Part shown: in pieces, positions 19,828-28,864 of the stretch
How the letters are laid out: the number at the start of each line of letters is the position of its first letter
Numbering within the stretch: the first letter of the stretch is position 1
DNA from: Pseudomonadota bacterium
GTDB taxonomy: Bacteria > Pseudomonadota > Gammaproteobacteria > Eutrophobiales > Eutrophobiaceae
Length of the DNA stretch: 64,000 bases
Direction of reading: 5' to 3'
Assembly: GCA_013112535.1 (NCBI GenBank)
Contig: JABFGI010000002.1
Location: 186,001 to 250,000 of the forward strand
Program-made: the position numbers and the translations under genes
The notes under the pieces: generated by a model
What the model was told of the DNA's origin: nothing
Database searches by the model: none
The model's input: the letters and a program-made list of their open reading frames with translations, nothing else

Positions 19828-20631
19828 ATGAAATTAATTAAACTTCTATTAATCAGTCTTTTATTTATCAATATTGGTACGGTCAGCGCTGCAGATGATT
19901 TCATAGAAAAAGCCGTCGCTGCTGAACATCGCAGTGCTGAAAACAAGGCACGTGACATTTATCGTCATCCAGCAGAAACATTATCTTTCTTTGGTCTACA
20001 GCCTGAGTTGAAAGTTCTCGAAATACTGCCGGGACGTGGCTGGTATACAGAAATACTGTCTACTGCCTTGAGTGAAAAAGGACAATTAACGGTAGCGAGT
20101 TTTGGCGAAAATCATCCAAATGATTATCTTCGTGGTGTTCACAATGATTTCATAAAAATGCTTGATGCTAGCCCTGAGATTTATGGAAAAATTAAACGTG
20201 TTGTTTTTGAAGACAAGGGTTATTTAAAAGAAGTAGCAGATGGATCACAGGACATGGTTGTGACCTTTCGTAATACTCATAACTGGATCAGATATGGTGG
20301 GATTGAAGATGCCTATCGTTCTTTTCACCGTGTATTAAAGAAAGGCGGTGTATTGGGCGTCGTACAACATCGCGCTAATAGAGACGATGACGCTAAAGCA
20401 TCATCACAAAAAGGTTATGTGCCGGAATCTTATTTGATCAGGTTAGCAGAAGATATGGGGTTTGAGCTAGTTGCAAAATCTGAAGTTAATGCCAACCCTG
20501 AAGACACGAAAGATCATCCTGAAGGCGTTTGGACACTGCCACCCTCTTATCGTTTAAAAGATGTGGATAAAGAAAAATACTCAGCCATCGGAGAAAGTGA
20601 TCGCATGACATTGCGTTTCGTAAAACTATGA
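19828..20631 (+). CDS. Exported class I methyltransferase-like protein
   Basis: A 267-residue protein with a strong signal peptide (KLIKLLLISLLFINIGTVSAA) and then a Rossmann methyltransferase fold. Motif I is VLEILPGRGWYTEIL, with an acidic and glycine-rich loop; later strands are DMVVTFRNTHNW and VLKKGGVLGVVQHR. The ATG has AAGGGA upstream. Periplasmic S-adenosylmethionine is not expected, so either the fold has another role or the protein uses an unusual ligand. Homologues with the same layout are common in gammaproteobacteria but lack an assigned function as far as I know. The next gene overlaps by four bases (ATGA). Confidence 0.85.
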   Translation: MKLIKLLLISLLFINIGTVSAADDFIEKAVAAEHRSAENKARDIYRHPAETLSFFGLQPELKVLEILPGRGWYTEILSTALSEKGQLTVASFGENHPNDYLRGVHNDFIKMLDASPEIYGKIKRVVFEDKGYLKEVADGSQDMVVTFRNTHNWIRYGGIEDAYRSFHRVLKKGGVLGVVQHRANRDDDAKASSQKGYVPESYLIRLAEDMGFELVAKSEVNANPEDTKDHPEGVWTLPPSYRLKDVDKEKYSAIGESDRMTLRFVKL

Positions 20632-21017
20632 ACGATATAAATATTACTGCAAAACTTTTTTTATTACTGGGTTCAGCCAATGCGATGTTGGCTGTTATTT
20701 TTGGCTCTTTTGGTGCACATGCATTAAAAGCGCGCCTTGATGAACATTTATTAAAGGTTTATCACACCGGCGTTGAATATCATTTTTATCATGCTCTGGG
20801 ATTAATTTTAATCGGAATTATTGCGATTAATATACCGATAAATTTATGGATCAAAAATGCCGGCTGGATGATGTTTTCCGGAATAATTTTGTTTTCAGGT
20901 AGTTTATATTTATTAAGTATTCTAAATATACGTTGGCTGGGTATGATTACGCCATTGGGTGGCTTATTATTCATACTTTCCTGGCTATGTTTGTGTATTG
21001 CCATTTTTAAAACTTAA
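20628..21017 (+). CDS. DUF423 small membrane protein (YgdD-like)
   Basis: A 129-residue integral membrane protein with about four transmembrane helices. The N-terminal GSANAMLAVIFGSFGAHALK followed by YHTGVEYHFYHALGL is the DUF423 signature. The function of the family is unknown. The start overlaps the preceding stop as ATGA, so translation is coupled, and the next gene's ATG follows directly after this stop codon. Confidence 0.9.
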   Translation: MNDINITAKLFLLLGSANAMLAVIFGSFGAHALKARLDEHLLKVYHTGVEYHFYHALGLILIGIIAINIPINLWIKNAGWMMFSGIILFSGSLYLLSILNIRWLGMITPLGGLLFILSWLCLCIAIFKT

Positions 21018-21401
21018 ATGAGATCATTAATGAAATTAATCACTATCCTACTCTCTATTACATTATTTCCTTTTTCTGTTTTTGCTGATGATCTTGATAA
21101 TCAGATAAACAAAGCCTGTTTACGACATGCTGTATCATTAGTCGCTAAATTAAAGAACGAAGTCGTCGGCGAGTTAAATCAGGATAAATCTAATCAGGCT
21201 TTAAAAATCGCTACTGATTCATGTCAGGCCTACTTCAAAAAAGAATTTACCCATAACCCTGAAGCTGTCGCCACTGTAAATATTGATAAAAAATCAGATA
21301 ATGATGAAGGTAGTGCAAAAGACTGGTTAACTGAAAAAATTCTTAATAGCGAAGTCAAACGTAAAAAAGGGAATGAAAGATTAAGAAATCTAAAACATTA
21401 A
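21018..21401 (+). CDS. Small exported hypothetical protein
   Basis: A 127-residue protein with a signal peptide (KLITILLSITLFPFSVFADD) and a charged, mostly helical mature part containing two Cys (ACLRH and DSCQAYF) that could form one disulfide. The C-terminus is basic. I do not recognise a family. The ATG at 21018 abuts the stop of the DUF423 gene; an ATG 12 bases later is also possible. The 3' end overlaps the convergent DUF1232 gene by 12 bases, so there is no room for a terminator between them. Confidence 0.7.
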   Translation: MRSLMKLITILLSITLFPFSVFADDLDNQINKACLRHAVSLVAKLKNEVVGELNQDKSNQALKIATDSCQAYFKKEFTHNPEAVATVNIDKKSDNDEGSAKDWLTEKILNSEVKRKKGNERLRNLKH

Positions 21402-21743
21402 TTCCTGATTCGACAAATAAAAATACAATATTAAAGAAAGCATTACCCAAAGAGAAATAACAACTAAAATACCTGTGTAAATTAGTTTCTTCTTACTTGC
21501 CTGATCTATTTCATTTAACAATTTATCTTGCTTAACACTTTCTGGAATGAATTTAAAAATAATTGCCAAAGCAACTGGCACCAGAATCATTTCATCCAAT
21601 AAGCCTATAACGGGGATAAAATCAGGAATAAAATCTATCGGACAAACAATATAGGCCAGAACTAATACCGTCATTGCTTTTGCATACCAGGGAGTACGCC
21701 TATCATGCATTGCAGAAAACAATAACACTATTTTTTCTGTCAT
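21390..21743 (-). CDS. DUF1232 (YkvA-like) membrane protein
   Basis: A 117-residue protein with the DUF1232 core (PWYAKAMTVLVLAYIVCPIDFIPDFIPVIGLLDEM), in which the YxxxPIDxIPDxIPxxGxxDD-type pattern is plain, and a C-terminal membrane helix. The family's role is unknown. It overlaps batD by four bases and is the last gene of the MoxR/Bat operon here, which suggests it is co-translated with the Bat proteins. Confidence 0.88.
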   Translation of the reverse strand: MTEKIVLLFSAMHDRRTPWYAKAMTVLVLAYIVCPIDFIPDFIPVIGLLDEMILVPVALAIIFKFIPESVKQDKLLNEIDQASKKKLIYTGILVVISLWVMLSLILYFYLSNQELMF

Positions 21744-23461
21744 GTTTTATAAAGTGGCTCCAGGTTGCCTTTTTCTTCTTTAGTTGTTTTTTTATCGAAT
21801 TTTTGTGATTCAAACGTTTTTAGAAAAGCAGTGCCATTCCATTGATTTCCTGTCTTGCCATATAAACATGCATTTAATTCATCGATCTTTATTTTCAAGT
21901 TTTCATCACATAATAGTTTTATAGAATTAATACTATTAATGTTTTCATCTGGCCACTTGTTTCTGGCCCAATCTAACAATGATTTTTTAGTCTCAGTTGG
22001 GTTATCAGAAACACAAGCTTGTTTAAGTTGTTTTAAGTAATGACGACCTGTTAAATCAGAAGAGTTTTGTTTATTTTTGATTACTGATTTTTTCTTACTT
22101 CTCCAAAGCATTAATAAAGTAAGCAACCACATTATAAAAAAGACAAGACTGATCCATTTCCACGGCGTTTGATCTGCTAAAGGTTCAGATACATTAATAA
22201 CTTTCTCATCTGGCTCTTTCTCATCTGGCTCTTTCTCTTCTATGCCAGAAGAAGCAGTTTCATTTTGCTGTTGAATATTATTAACGGGTGCAGTTGGTGC
22301 CGGCATTGTTGCAGAAATATCGACATGTATAGTCCTCTCAGGTAGTTCAGCCATTTCCAGTTTATCTGTCTCAGTATTCCACCAGGGTATTTTTATAGCT
22401 GGTAACACATAATCGCCTGCTTCAGTGGGTATAATTGCCATTTTTTCTCGCCGAACACCGACATAACCATTTTCATTATTTGATTCTTCAAACTCAGGTT
22501 GATCGGGATACTGTTTCAATTTTTCAGTAAGAGAACTTTCAATAGTCGGTAAGTTACTGGCAGCAAGACCGTTTGCAGTTAGTGTTAATATCCGTGTTGT
22601 TGCTTCACCCTGTTTTAACTTATCGGGCGCAGTTGACCATTGTTCCTGAATAGATAAATGTCTGGCAGGCAACCACGTATTACCGGTAAATGAATCAGGA
22701 ATCGGTTTCACGTCAAGCTGAATACTGTCTGATCGTTTCACGATTGATTTAGGTTGAGGACCGAATGGATCAAAACTGAAAAAATTACCCGAACCCGTTT
22801 GTCCCTGGAAAATCAAAGGTTCAATGACTAATGAGCCACTATTCTGCGGAAAAATAGCATATTGCCGTTGAATGACAACGTAACGCTTTCCTTTTAGACG
22901 TGTTTCAAAACTTTTATCATCACCTAATTTATTAATGACGGCCTGACCGCCACTTATTTCAGGTTCAGATAAAGTGGCATTATTTGTTTGTACGGCACGA
23001 TAAAGTTTAACCGTATAAATTATCTGTGCCTGCACATACGGGTTCTCGGTATTTGTCTCTACCTCAATGAAAATATCATCTGTGGTGTTGCCCGCTTTTG
23101 GCACTGCACTGGTAACAACCTTTATTTGAGTCGGTTTACTCGACTCCTTACCAAAACGAATAGCCGGAATTTCGACAATTCCGGTTTTATTGGTAATAAC
23201 CGTTAATATCCACTGATGGGTCTGTTTTATATCGCGGTTTATAATTTGTGTATTACTTCGACGTCCGGTACTCAAGACAGTAAATGACTTATTCAAAGGA
23301 CTAAAATCCGGATCGCTTTTTACTTTTTGATCACTTTCAAAGATTAATTTAAACGACTCATCAGCAACAACGGGGTTGCGATCTACGCTAACTGAAATTT
23401 CTGCCTGTAATAAATGGCTAAATAACAAAAATACAAATGTAATAATAATTTTCAGATTCAT
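21740..23461 (-). CDS. batD: BatD/BAM-type exported protein of the Bat operon
   Basis: A 573-residue protein with a signal peptide (IIITFVFLLFSHLLQAEI), a long periplasmic part of beta-sandwich repeats (about 20-400), a low-complexity linker with a repeated EKEPDEKEPDEK run, one transmembrane helix (about 428-446) and a cytoplasmic tail. This is the layout of the oxygen-tolerance protein BatD. In Bacteroides the Bat proteins help survival under oxygen; in gammaproteobacteria the role is not settled. It follows batB by six bases and overlaps the DUF1232 gene by four. Confidence 0.9.
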   Translation of the reverse strand: MNLKIIITFVFLLFSHLLQAEISVSVDRNPVVADESFKLIFESDQKVKSDPDFSPLNKSFTVLSTGRRSNTQIINRDIKQTHQWILTVITNKTGIVEIPAIRFGKESSKPTQIKVVTSAVPKAGNTTDDIFIEVETNTENPYVQAQIIYTVKLYRAVQTNNATLSEPEISGGQAVINKLGDDKSFETRLKGKRYVVIQRQYAIFPQNSGSLVIEPLIFQGQTGSGNFFSFDPFGPQPKSIVKRSDSIQLDVKPIPDSFTGNTWLPARHLSIQEQWSTAPDKLKQGEATTRILTLTANGLAASNLPTIESSLTEKLKQYPDQPEFEESNNENGYVGVRREKMAIIPTEAGDYVLPAIKIPWWNTETDKLEMAELPERTIHVDISATMPAPTAPVNNIQQQNETASSGIEEKEPDEKEPDEKVINVSEPLADQTPWKWISLVFFIMWLLTLLMLWRSKKKSVIKNKQNSSDLTGRHYLKQLKQACVSDNPTETKKSLLDWARNKWPDENINSINSIKLLCDENLKIKIDELNACLYGKTGNQWNGTAFLKTFESQKFDKKTTKEEKGNLEPLYKT

Positions 23462-23467
23462 TTTTTC

Positions 23468-25300
23468 TTACCAGTATTTTTCGCTTGTTGAAGGTTGCCT
23501 GTTTCGTTGCTGTTGATATTGATATTTAAACTTGCGTCTTAATAAACCGGAAGGATCATCGGGTATCCTGCGCAACCATTGTTCTGCTGCCTGCTGTTCT
23601 TCATCAAGTTCATTTGTTGCTTGTTGACTTTGTTGTTGTTCCTGTTGTTCTTCTTTATTTTGCTTTTCCTCTGATTGTTCAGCTTGTTGTTGTTTCATGT
23701 CCTGTTCTTGCTCTTTTTCCTCTTCATTAGTCTGCTGTGGATCAGCAGCGTCACTGTTTTTTTCTTCTTGATTTTGCGATTCGGATTCAGATTGTTGTCC
23801 TGATTCTGAATCAGACTGTTGCTGATTATTTTCCGATTGGGATTGTTGCTGGTCTTGTTCTGTTTGATTCTCTTTATTTTGTTCTGAATTCTTATTTTGG
23901 TCCCCGTTTTGATCCTGGGAAGACTGTTGTTGCTGTTTTTCTAATTCTTTTTCAACAAGTGCTTTATTAAATTTTGCATCTTCATGTTCCGGCACATTTA
24001 CCAGGACTTCTTCATAAGTATTTATCGCCTCTTCATAACGTCCCTGTTTTGCCAGTGAGTTCGCTTTATTATACAGGCTACGATTGTCCTGCAACTCATT
24101 AAGTAATTCTTCCGTCGCTACATAATCTCCTGAACGATACTTGGCTGCAGCTTTCCATTCATTATCTTGAAATAAATCAGAAGCCACATCAGCTTGATCA
24201 TTTTCCAGCGCACGCATCGCTTTTTGATTTTTATTTAGCCATAAATCATTCCATTCAAATGCCATTGCATCATCTGGATTTATCGTGAATGTAATACAAA
24301 CTAATATCACCAGATATCCACGGCGAAACCCAAAGGCGACGACAGGTAAGATTAATAACACTAACCACGGCCCAAATTCATGCCATTGATCTGATTTAAA
24401 CTCAGTTTCCTTTTCCTCCTTCGAATCCAGATCACGGTTAAACAGACGGTTTAATCGTTCAACATCACTGTCGGTAATTTGACTTGTTTCATAATAACCT
24501 CCGCCAACAGCAGCCAATTGTCTTAATACTTTTTCATTCAATTTAGGTATAACTATCGTTCCGGCTTTGTCTTCCAGGAAACCGGAATTACCCAGGCTTA
24601 TTGGAGCACCTTCTTCGGTACCAACACCTAGTATGGAAATGGTATAAGCTTCTTTATTTGCATGTAAAAAAATATTTTCAAATTTCTCATCAACTTCATC
24701 AGTTACCAATAAGATATGTCCCTGACTCATTCCAGCCTGTTTTAATAATTCTGTTGCTTTTGTAATAGCGATATCCGTACGGCTGCCCGGAGCAGGCATG
24801 ATGGCTGGTGACAAAGCAGACAGTTGTGAATTAATCGTTTTAACGTCATCTGTTAAAGGCGTCACGGTAAAAGCATCACCGGCATAAACCAGCAACGCTG
24901 TTTGCCCTTCTTTTCTTAATTGCAAAAGATCTGAAATTTTAAATCGTGCCCGTTCAAGACGGCTCGGTTTAATATCATCAGCATACATAGACAAAGATAA
25001 ATCCAGTGCTATAACAAGTGCTGATTCTTTTTGAAATACAGGTTGTGGCAAACGTTCCCAGGTTGGTCCGGCTAAGGCCACAATCATCAATAATGAAACT
25101 ATACTGGTTAAAACAATATCTGTATGTTTTTTTGAATCTGATTTTCCAACCAGAATATAGGGCAATAACTCAGGATCGCAAACGCTCTCCCAATGTTTGT
25201 TGATTAAATGCTGTTTAGCCATTTTCCATAAAATAAATACAACTGGAATTATGGCAATAAACCAGTATGGGCGAATAAAATGAAAGTTACTCATTAACAT
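23468..25300 (-). CDS. BatB-type von Willebrand A protein fused to a BatC-like TPR and Q/E-rich tail
   Basis: A 610-residue membrane protein. Two N-terminal helices (about 8-24 and 60-80) are followed by a VWA domain (about 88-285) with MIDAS residues in DLSLSMYAD and the late TDEVDE strand, then a helix pair (about 315-340), a TPR-like stretch (about 350-455) and a tail of about 120 residues made almost only of Gln, Glu, Ser, Asn and Asp. The VWA part is BatB; the TPR part is what is BatC in other species, so this is a natural fusion. GGAG sits 9 bases before the ATG at 25300. It overlaps batA by 14 bases. Confidence 0.92.
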   Translation of the reverse strand: MLMSNFHFIRPYWFIAIIPVVFILWKMAKQHLINKHWESVCDPELLPYILVGKSDSKKHTDIVLTSIVSLLMIVALAGPTWERLPQPVFQKESALVIALDLSLSMYADDIKPSRLERARFKISDLLQLRKEGQTALLVYAGDAFTVTPLTDDVKTINSQLSALSPAIMPAPGSRTDIAITKATELLKQAGMSQGHILLVTDEVDEKFENIFLHANKEAYTISILGVGTEEGAPISLGNSGFLEDKAGTIVIPKLNEKVLRQLAAVGGGYYETSQITDSDVERLNRLFNRDLDSKEEKETEFKSDQWHEFGPWLVLLILPVVAFGFRRGYLVILVCITFTINPDDAMAFEWNDLWLNKNQKAMRALENDQADVASDLFQDNEWKAAAKYRSGDYVATEELLNELQDNRSLYNKANSLAKQGRYEEAINTYEEVLVNVPEHEDAKFNKALVEKELEKQQQQSSQDQNGDQNKNSEQNKENQTEQDQQQSQSENNQQQSDSESGQQSESESQNQEEKNSDAADPQQTNEEEKEQEQDMKQQQAEQSEEKQNKEEQQEQQQSQQATNELDEEQQAAEQWLRRIPDDPSGLLRRKFKYQYQQQRNRQPSTSEKYW

Positions 25301-26288
25301 TATTACTGACTCCAGCAGAACGTATTAGTAGTAACATCATTATTAGACATAAGCCTAGTGCTAACGGCCAATAATACAGCGCTGATTGTGGCCTGAATCG
25401 TTGTACGTCTTTTTCTATGGGTTCGAGTTCATCCAGAATTTTATAAATTTGTTCAAGCTGTTCTGTGTCTCTTGCTCGAAAATAACGCCCCCCTGTTTTA
25501 TCGGCAATCTCATGCAATGTAACTTCATCGAGATCGGCTGATGGATTAATACGCCGAGATCCAAAAAATGAACGAACAATCATTTCATCTGCACCGATAC
25601 CAATTGTATATATTTTCAAACCTTCTCGAGCAGCAATATCTGCTGCTGCTAATGGCTCAACTTCTCCGGAAGTATTTGCACCATCAGTCAACAATACCAG
25701 TACCCGACTTTGTTCATCCTGCTCACGTAATCGTTTAACCGCTAAACCAATAGCATCCCCGATTGCTGTCGATTGTCCAGCCAGCCCGATTGCTGATTCA
25801 TATAACAGTGTTTTTACAGTAACCCGATCAAAAGTCAGAGGTGTTTGCAAATAAGCCTGTTCACCAAACAAAATTAAACCAAGGCGATCACCAATACGTC
25901 TTTCTATAAATTTACCAGCGACTGCTTTAGTTGCAGTCAATCGATTAACACGTTTGTCACCGATAACAAAATCTTCTTCTTCCATGCTGCCAGACAAATC
26001 TACGGCTAACATCAAATCACGTCCACTGACCGGCACTTCGACAAAATCGCCCAACCACAACGGACGCATACCAGCGAGCACCAAACAACACCAGGCTAAA
26101 ACAGCCAGAAAAAATAATCTTTGTTTTATATCAACACGATGTTCGGAATTAGAAACAGAACTGAACTCACTCAGAAAAGGTACACGCAGTGCTGCTTCGT
26201 TGACTACTTCAACAGGACGTAAGAAGTAGCGAATAATAAAAGGTAATGGTAATAACGCAGAAATCCAGGGCCAATCAAAATGGATCAT
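25287..26288 (-). CDS. batA: BatA-type von Willebrand A membrane protein
   Basis: A 333-residue protein with N-terminal helices, a VWA domain (about 88-290) and a C-terminal helix (about 305-325). The MIDAS motif is intact: AVDLSGSMEEEDF (DxSxS), a central Thr in the LQTPLTFDR region and TDGANTSGE. VWA proteins of this type partner with MoxR ATPases. It overlaps the DUF4381 gene by four bases upstream and batB by 14 downstream, so it is inside one coupled operon. Confidence 0.93.
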   Translation of the reverse strand: MIHFDWPWISALLPLPFIIRYFLRPVEVVNEAALRVPFLSEFSSVSNSEHRVDIKQRLFFLAVLAWCCLVLAGMRPLWLGDFVEVPVSGRDLMLAVDLSGSMEEEDFVIGDKRVNRLTATKAVAGKFIERRIGDRLGLILFGEQAYLQTPLTFDRVTVKTLLYESAIGLAGQSTAIGDAIGLAVKRLREQDEQSRVLVLLTDGANTSGEVEPLAAADIAAREGLKIYTIGIGADEMIVRSFFGSRRINPSADLDEVTLHEIADKTGGRYFRARDTEQLEQIYKILDELEPIEKDVQRFRPQSALYYWPLALGLCLIMMLLLIRSAGVSNNVNE

Positions 26289-26794
26289 TTTTGATCTCCC
26301 TTTTTGCTTCTATTTTTATTTGCCAAATCAATCCATGTCGATATCAAGTTTAACAGGTCTTTTTCATCATAATCCGGATCAGCCTGATAAGGTGCTTCGA
26401 TTAATACTCGCCCTATTCCTTTAGTAAAGGATTCATCACCATTTAATTCATCCAGGAAAAATAACCAGTCATTTCCTGTCAATGATGCTGATTCATTCCT
26501 ATTAAATAAACTGATACTGACACGTCGTATTAATTCTGAAATTTGTTTTACTAAAACAGATTTGTCCTGATTTGATTTAAATTCATTTTCTATTCGATTT
26601 AATTCCTGTTTGGCAAGGTATATTGCTGACATGCGATGTTTACGCCTACGTCGAATGTATAGAAAAACAGATAACGTAATAAGTAGAACTAAAAACGATA
26701 AAATCCACCAACCGGGTGCGGGCGGCCACCACAGCACCGCATCAGGTAAATGTATATCTCGCAACGGTAAATTTGATGGATCAGAACCAGGCAT
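26285..26794 (-). CDS. DUF4381 membrane protein of the MoxR/Bat operon
   Basis: A 169-residue protein with a short N-terminal segment rich in Pro and Trp (RDIHLPDAVLWWPPAPGWW), one transmembrane helix (about 30-48), a basic RRRRKHR patch and a cytoplasmic helical part. This layout matches DUF4381, a family found between DUF58 and batA genes. Its start codon shares one base with the DUF58 stop (TAATG). The molecular role is unknown. Confidence 0.85.
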   Translation of the reverse strand: MPGSDPSNLPLRDIHLPDAVLWWPPAPGWWILSFLVLLITLSVFLYIRRRRKHRMSAIYLAKQELNRIENEFKSNQDKSVLVKQISELIRRVSISLFNRNESASLTGNDWLFFLDELNGDESFTKGIGRVLIEAPYQADPDYDEKDLLNLISTWIDLANKNRSKKGDQK

Positions 26795-27723
26795 TATCGA
26801 GAACGCAGACCTTCTTTAATAATTATTTCGGGAGTATCTTCTGTACGACAACTTAAAAAATTGGCATGACAGCTACGTGCTGTTTTTAACAAGTAATCTT
26901 GATGTAATTTAAATTTATTGGCATGGTCGGCCACTAAATTTTTATTATGCGTATCGAAAACTAGTTCCTGCTCACCATTCCTGATTCTATAATTCCCTGC
27001 TGGCGGTAAAAATTCTTCCAACCAGTCATAAATGTGTACCATGATTAACTCGTTATGCTGTCGTAAACGTATTAGATGGGAACGCGACTTTTCATCAAAA
27101 CCACGAAAGTCACTCAATAAAATAACCAGACTTCCTGGCCTGGTCATTCGTCGTAAATTAATTAAAGATCGCAACATGCCCTGTTGTTGTTCTTCAATAA
27201 CATCCTTCTGTTGCCAGCAAGGATGTTCAACCATGTGTTTAATCAATCTTAATACTGCTGATTTACCACGCTGCGGTTTTAACTCATGATGGACACTATC
27301 TGAAAAGACCACACCACCAACGCGGTCACCTTGCCGGTTTGCTGTCCAGGCAAACAAACTGGCAAGTTCAGCCGCAATCACCGCTTTAAATTTACCACGT
27401 GTTGCAAAAAACATTGGCGCACGAAAATCAACCCAGATATGGACAGGTCTTTCACGCTCTTCACAAAATAATTTGGTATGTGCTTTCCCGCTACGTGCTG
27501 TTACACGCCAGTCAATATTTCGAATATCATCACCCGCTTGATACAGACGCGATTCGTCATATTCCATACCCCGGCCTTTGAACGCTGATTGATAATCACC
27601 GGCTTGTGTAGCACTGATCATTCCGGATTTTAGTGACAAGCCTCGACTTTTTTGACTTAACTCAATTAATCCTGCTGTTGTAATACTTGCAGGAGATGAA
27701 ATTGATTCAGCTACAACAGACAT
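26794..27723 (-). CDS. DUF58 protein of the MoxR/Bat operon
   Basis: A 309-residue cytoplasmic protein with the DUF58 signature GRGMEYDESRLYQAGDDIRNIDWRV followed by TKLFCEERERP. The domain has a VWA-like fold, and VILLSDFRGFDEKS is a later core strand. It follows moxR by 12 bases and precedes DUF4381 with a one-base overlap. MoxR and DUF58 proteins almost always occur as neighbours and are thought to act together in assembly of a VWA-containing complex; the client here is unknown. Confidence 0.9.
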   Translation of the reverse strand: MSVVAESISSPASITTAGLIELSQKSRGLSLKSGMISATQAGDYQSAFKGRGMEYDESRLYQAGDDIRNIDWRVTARSGKAHTKLFCEERERPVHIWVDFRAPMFFATRGKFKAVIAAELASLFAWTANRQGDRVGGVVFSDSVHHELKPQRGKSAVLRLIKHMVEHPCWQQKDVIEEQQQGMLRSLINLRRMTRPGSLVILLSDFRGFDEKSRSHLIRLRQHNELIMVHIYDWLEEFLPPAGNYRIRNGEQELVFDTHNKNLVADHANKFKLHQDYLLKTARSCHANFLSCRTEDTPEIIIKEGLRSR

Positions 27724-27735
27724 AATTAATAATAA

Positions 27736-28698
27736 TCAAGGTACGGCGATACGTGATAGTAATTCTGAAATAACACCATCCGTTGTCATGCCCTCGGCTT
27801 CAGCTTCGTAATTCAATATTAAACGGTGTCGAAGTACTTCATGGGCAACGGCCTGTACATCTTCCGGTCCGACATAATCGCGTTGATCCAGCCATGCATG
27901 TGCACGAGCACAGCGATCTAGTGTAATACTCGCTCTTGGACTGGCACCGTACTGCAACCATTGCGCAAGATCGTCACCATAAGCACCAGCATTTCGCGTT
28001 GCCAGAACAATTTGTAATAGGTACTGCTCAATATTATCTGCCATGTGAAGAGACAATACTTCATCACGTGCGGCAAAGATGACTTCCTGTTTCACTGGTG
28101 CCGCCACTTCTGATACGGAAGATTGTTTCGCTTCATTGCGCGCCAGTTTTAAAATTTGCTGTTCTTCTTTATCGTCTGGATAACCAATCGTGACATGCAT
28201 TAAAAAACGATCCAGTTGTGCTTCAGGCAATGGGTAAGTTCCTTCTTGCTCAATCGGGTTTTGCGTGGCCATAACCAGGAACAAATTTGGTAATGAATAC
28301 GTTTCCTTACCGACGGTTATTTGTCTTTCCGCCATGGCCTCAAGCAAAGCCGACTGGACTTTAGCCGGCGCACGGTTAATCTCGTCGGCTAAAACCAGAT
28401 TATGAAATAAAGGTCCCTGTTGGAAAACAAAACTTCCTTCCTGTTGCCGATAGATTTCCGTTCCAGTCAGATCGGCAGGTAATAAATCCGGCGTAAATTG
28501 TATACGGTGAAAATTGGCTTCTATTCCATCTGCCAAAACCTTGATGGCACGCGTCTTGGCTAATCCCGGCGCGCCTTCAACTAATAAATGACCATCTGCG
28601 AGTAAAGCGATGAGTAAACGATTAACCAGTTTTTCCTGGCCAATTATTTGCTTGCTAATATGTGATTTTAATCGTTGTATTTCAGAAATTGCAGGCAT
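27736..28698 (-). CDS. MoxR-family AAA+ ATPase
   Basis: A 320-residue AAA+ protein with Walker A GAPGLAKTR (Ala-Lys-Thr variant usual for MoxR), Walker B LVLADEINRA, sensor 1 region FLVMATQNPIEQEGTYPLPEAQLDRF and the lid domain with SPRASITLDRCARA. MoxR ATPases are chaperones that activate partner proteins carrying VWA domains. It is the first gene of the seven-gene operon, transcribed away from the HpcH/HpaI aldolase gene across a 166-base gap. Confidence 0.95.
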   Translation of the reverse strand: MPAISEIQRLKSHISKQIIGQEKLVNRLLIALLADGHLLVEGAPGLAKTRAIKVLADGIEANFHRIQFTPDLLPADLTGTEIYRQQEGSFVFQQGPLFHNLVLADEINRAPAKVQSALLEAMAERQITVGKETYSLPNLFLVMATQNPIEQEGTYPLPEAQLDRFLMHVTIGYPDDKEEQQILKLARNEAKQSSVSEVAAPVKQEVIFAARDEVLSLHMADNIEQYLLQIVLATRNAGAYGDDLAQWLQYGASPRASITLDRCARAHAWLDQRDYVGPEDVQAVAHEVLRHRLILNYEAEAEGMTTDGVISELLSRIAVP

Positions 28699-28864
28699 TA
28701 TTATAGTGCTCTTATATTGTTTGTGTTTTTATAGACAACGGATTTTATAGAAAAATCCCATCGATTCCATATCGAATGTATGGGCTAACTGTAAACAATA
28801 CAACATATCATGTATTGTCATATTGGACACCTTGGTTTCTCTAAAAATTGAGAGGAAGTAAAAC

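Noticed and set aside
22195-22240. Short direct repeat in batD (TCATCTGGCTCTTTCTC twice)
   Set aside because: It is an in-frame duplication in the linker before the membrane helix and keeps the frame open; noted only as part of the gene.
23600-23960. Tandem-repeat-like DNA in the batB gene
   Set aside because: It encodes the Gln/Glu/Ser-rich tail of an intact frame; the repeats are codon-level low complexity, not a separate element.
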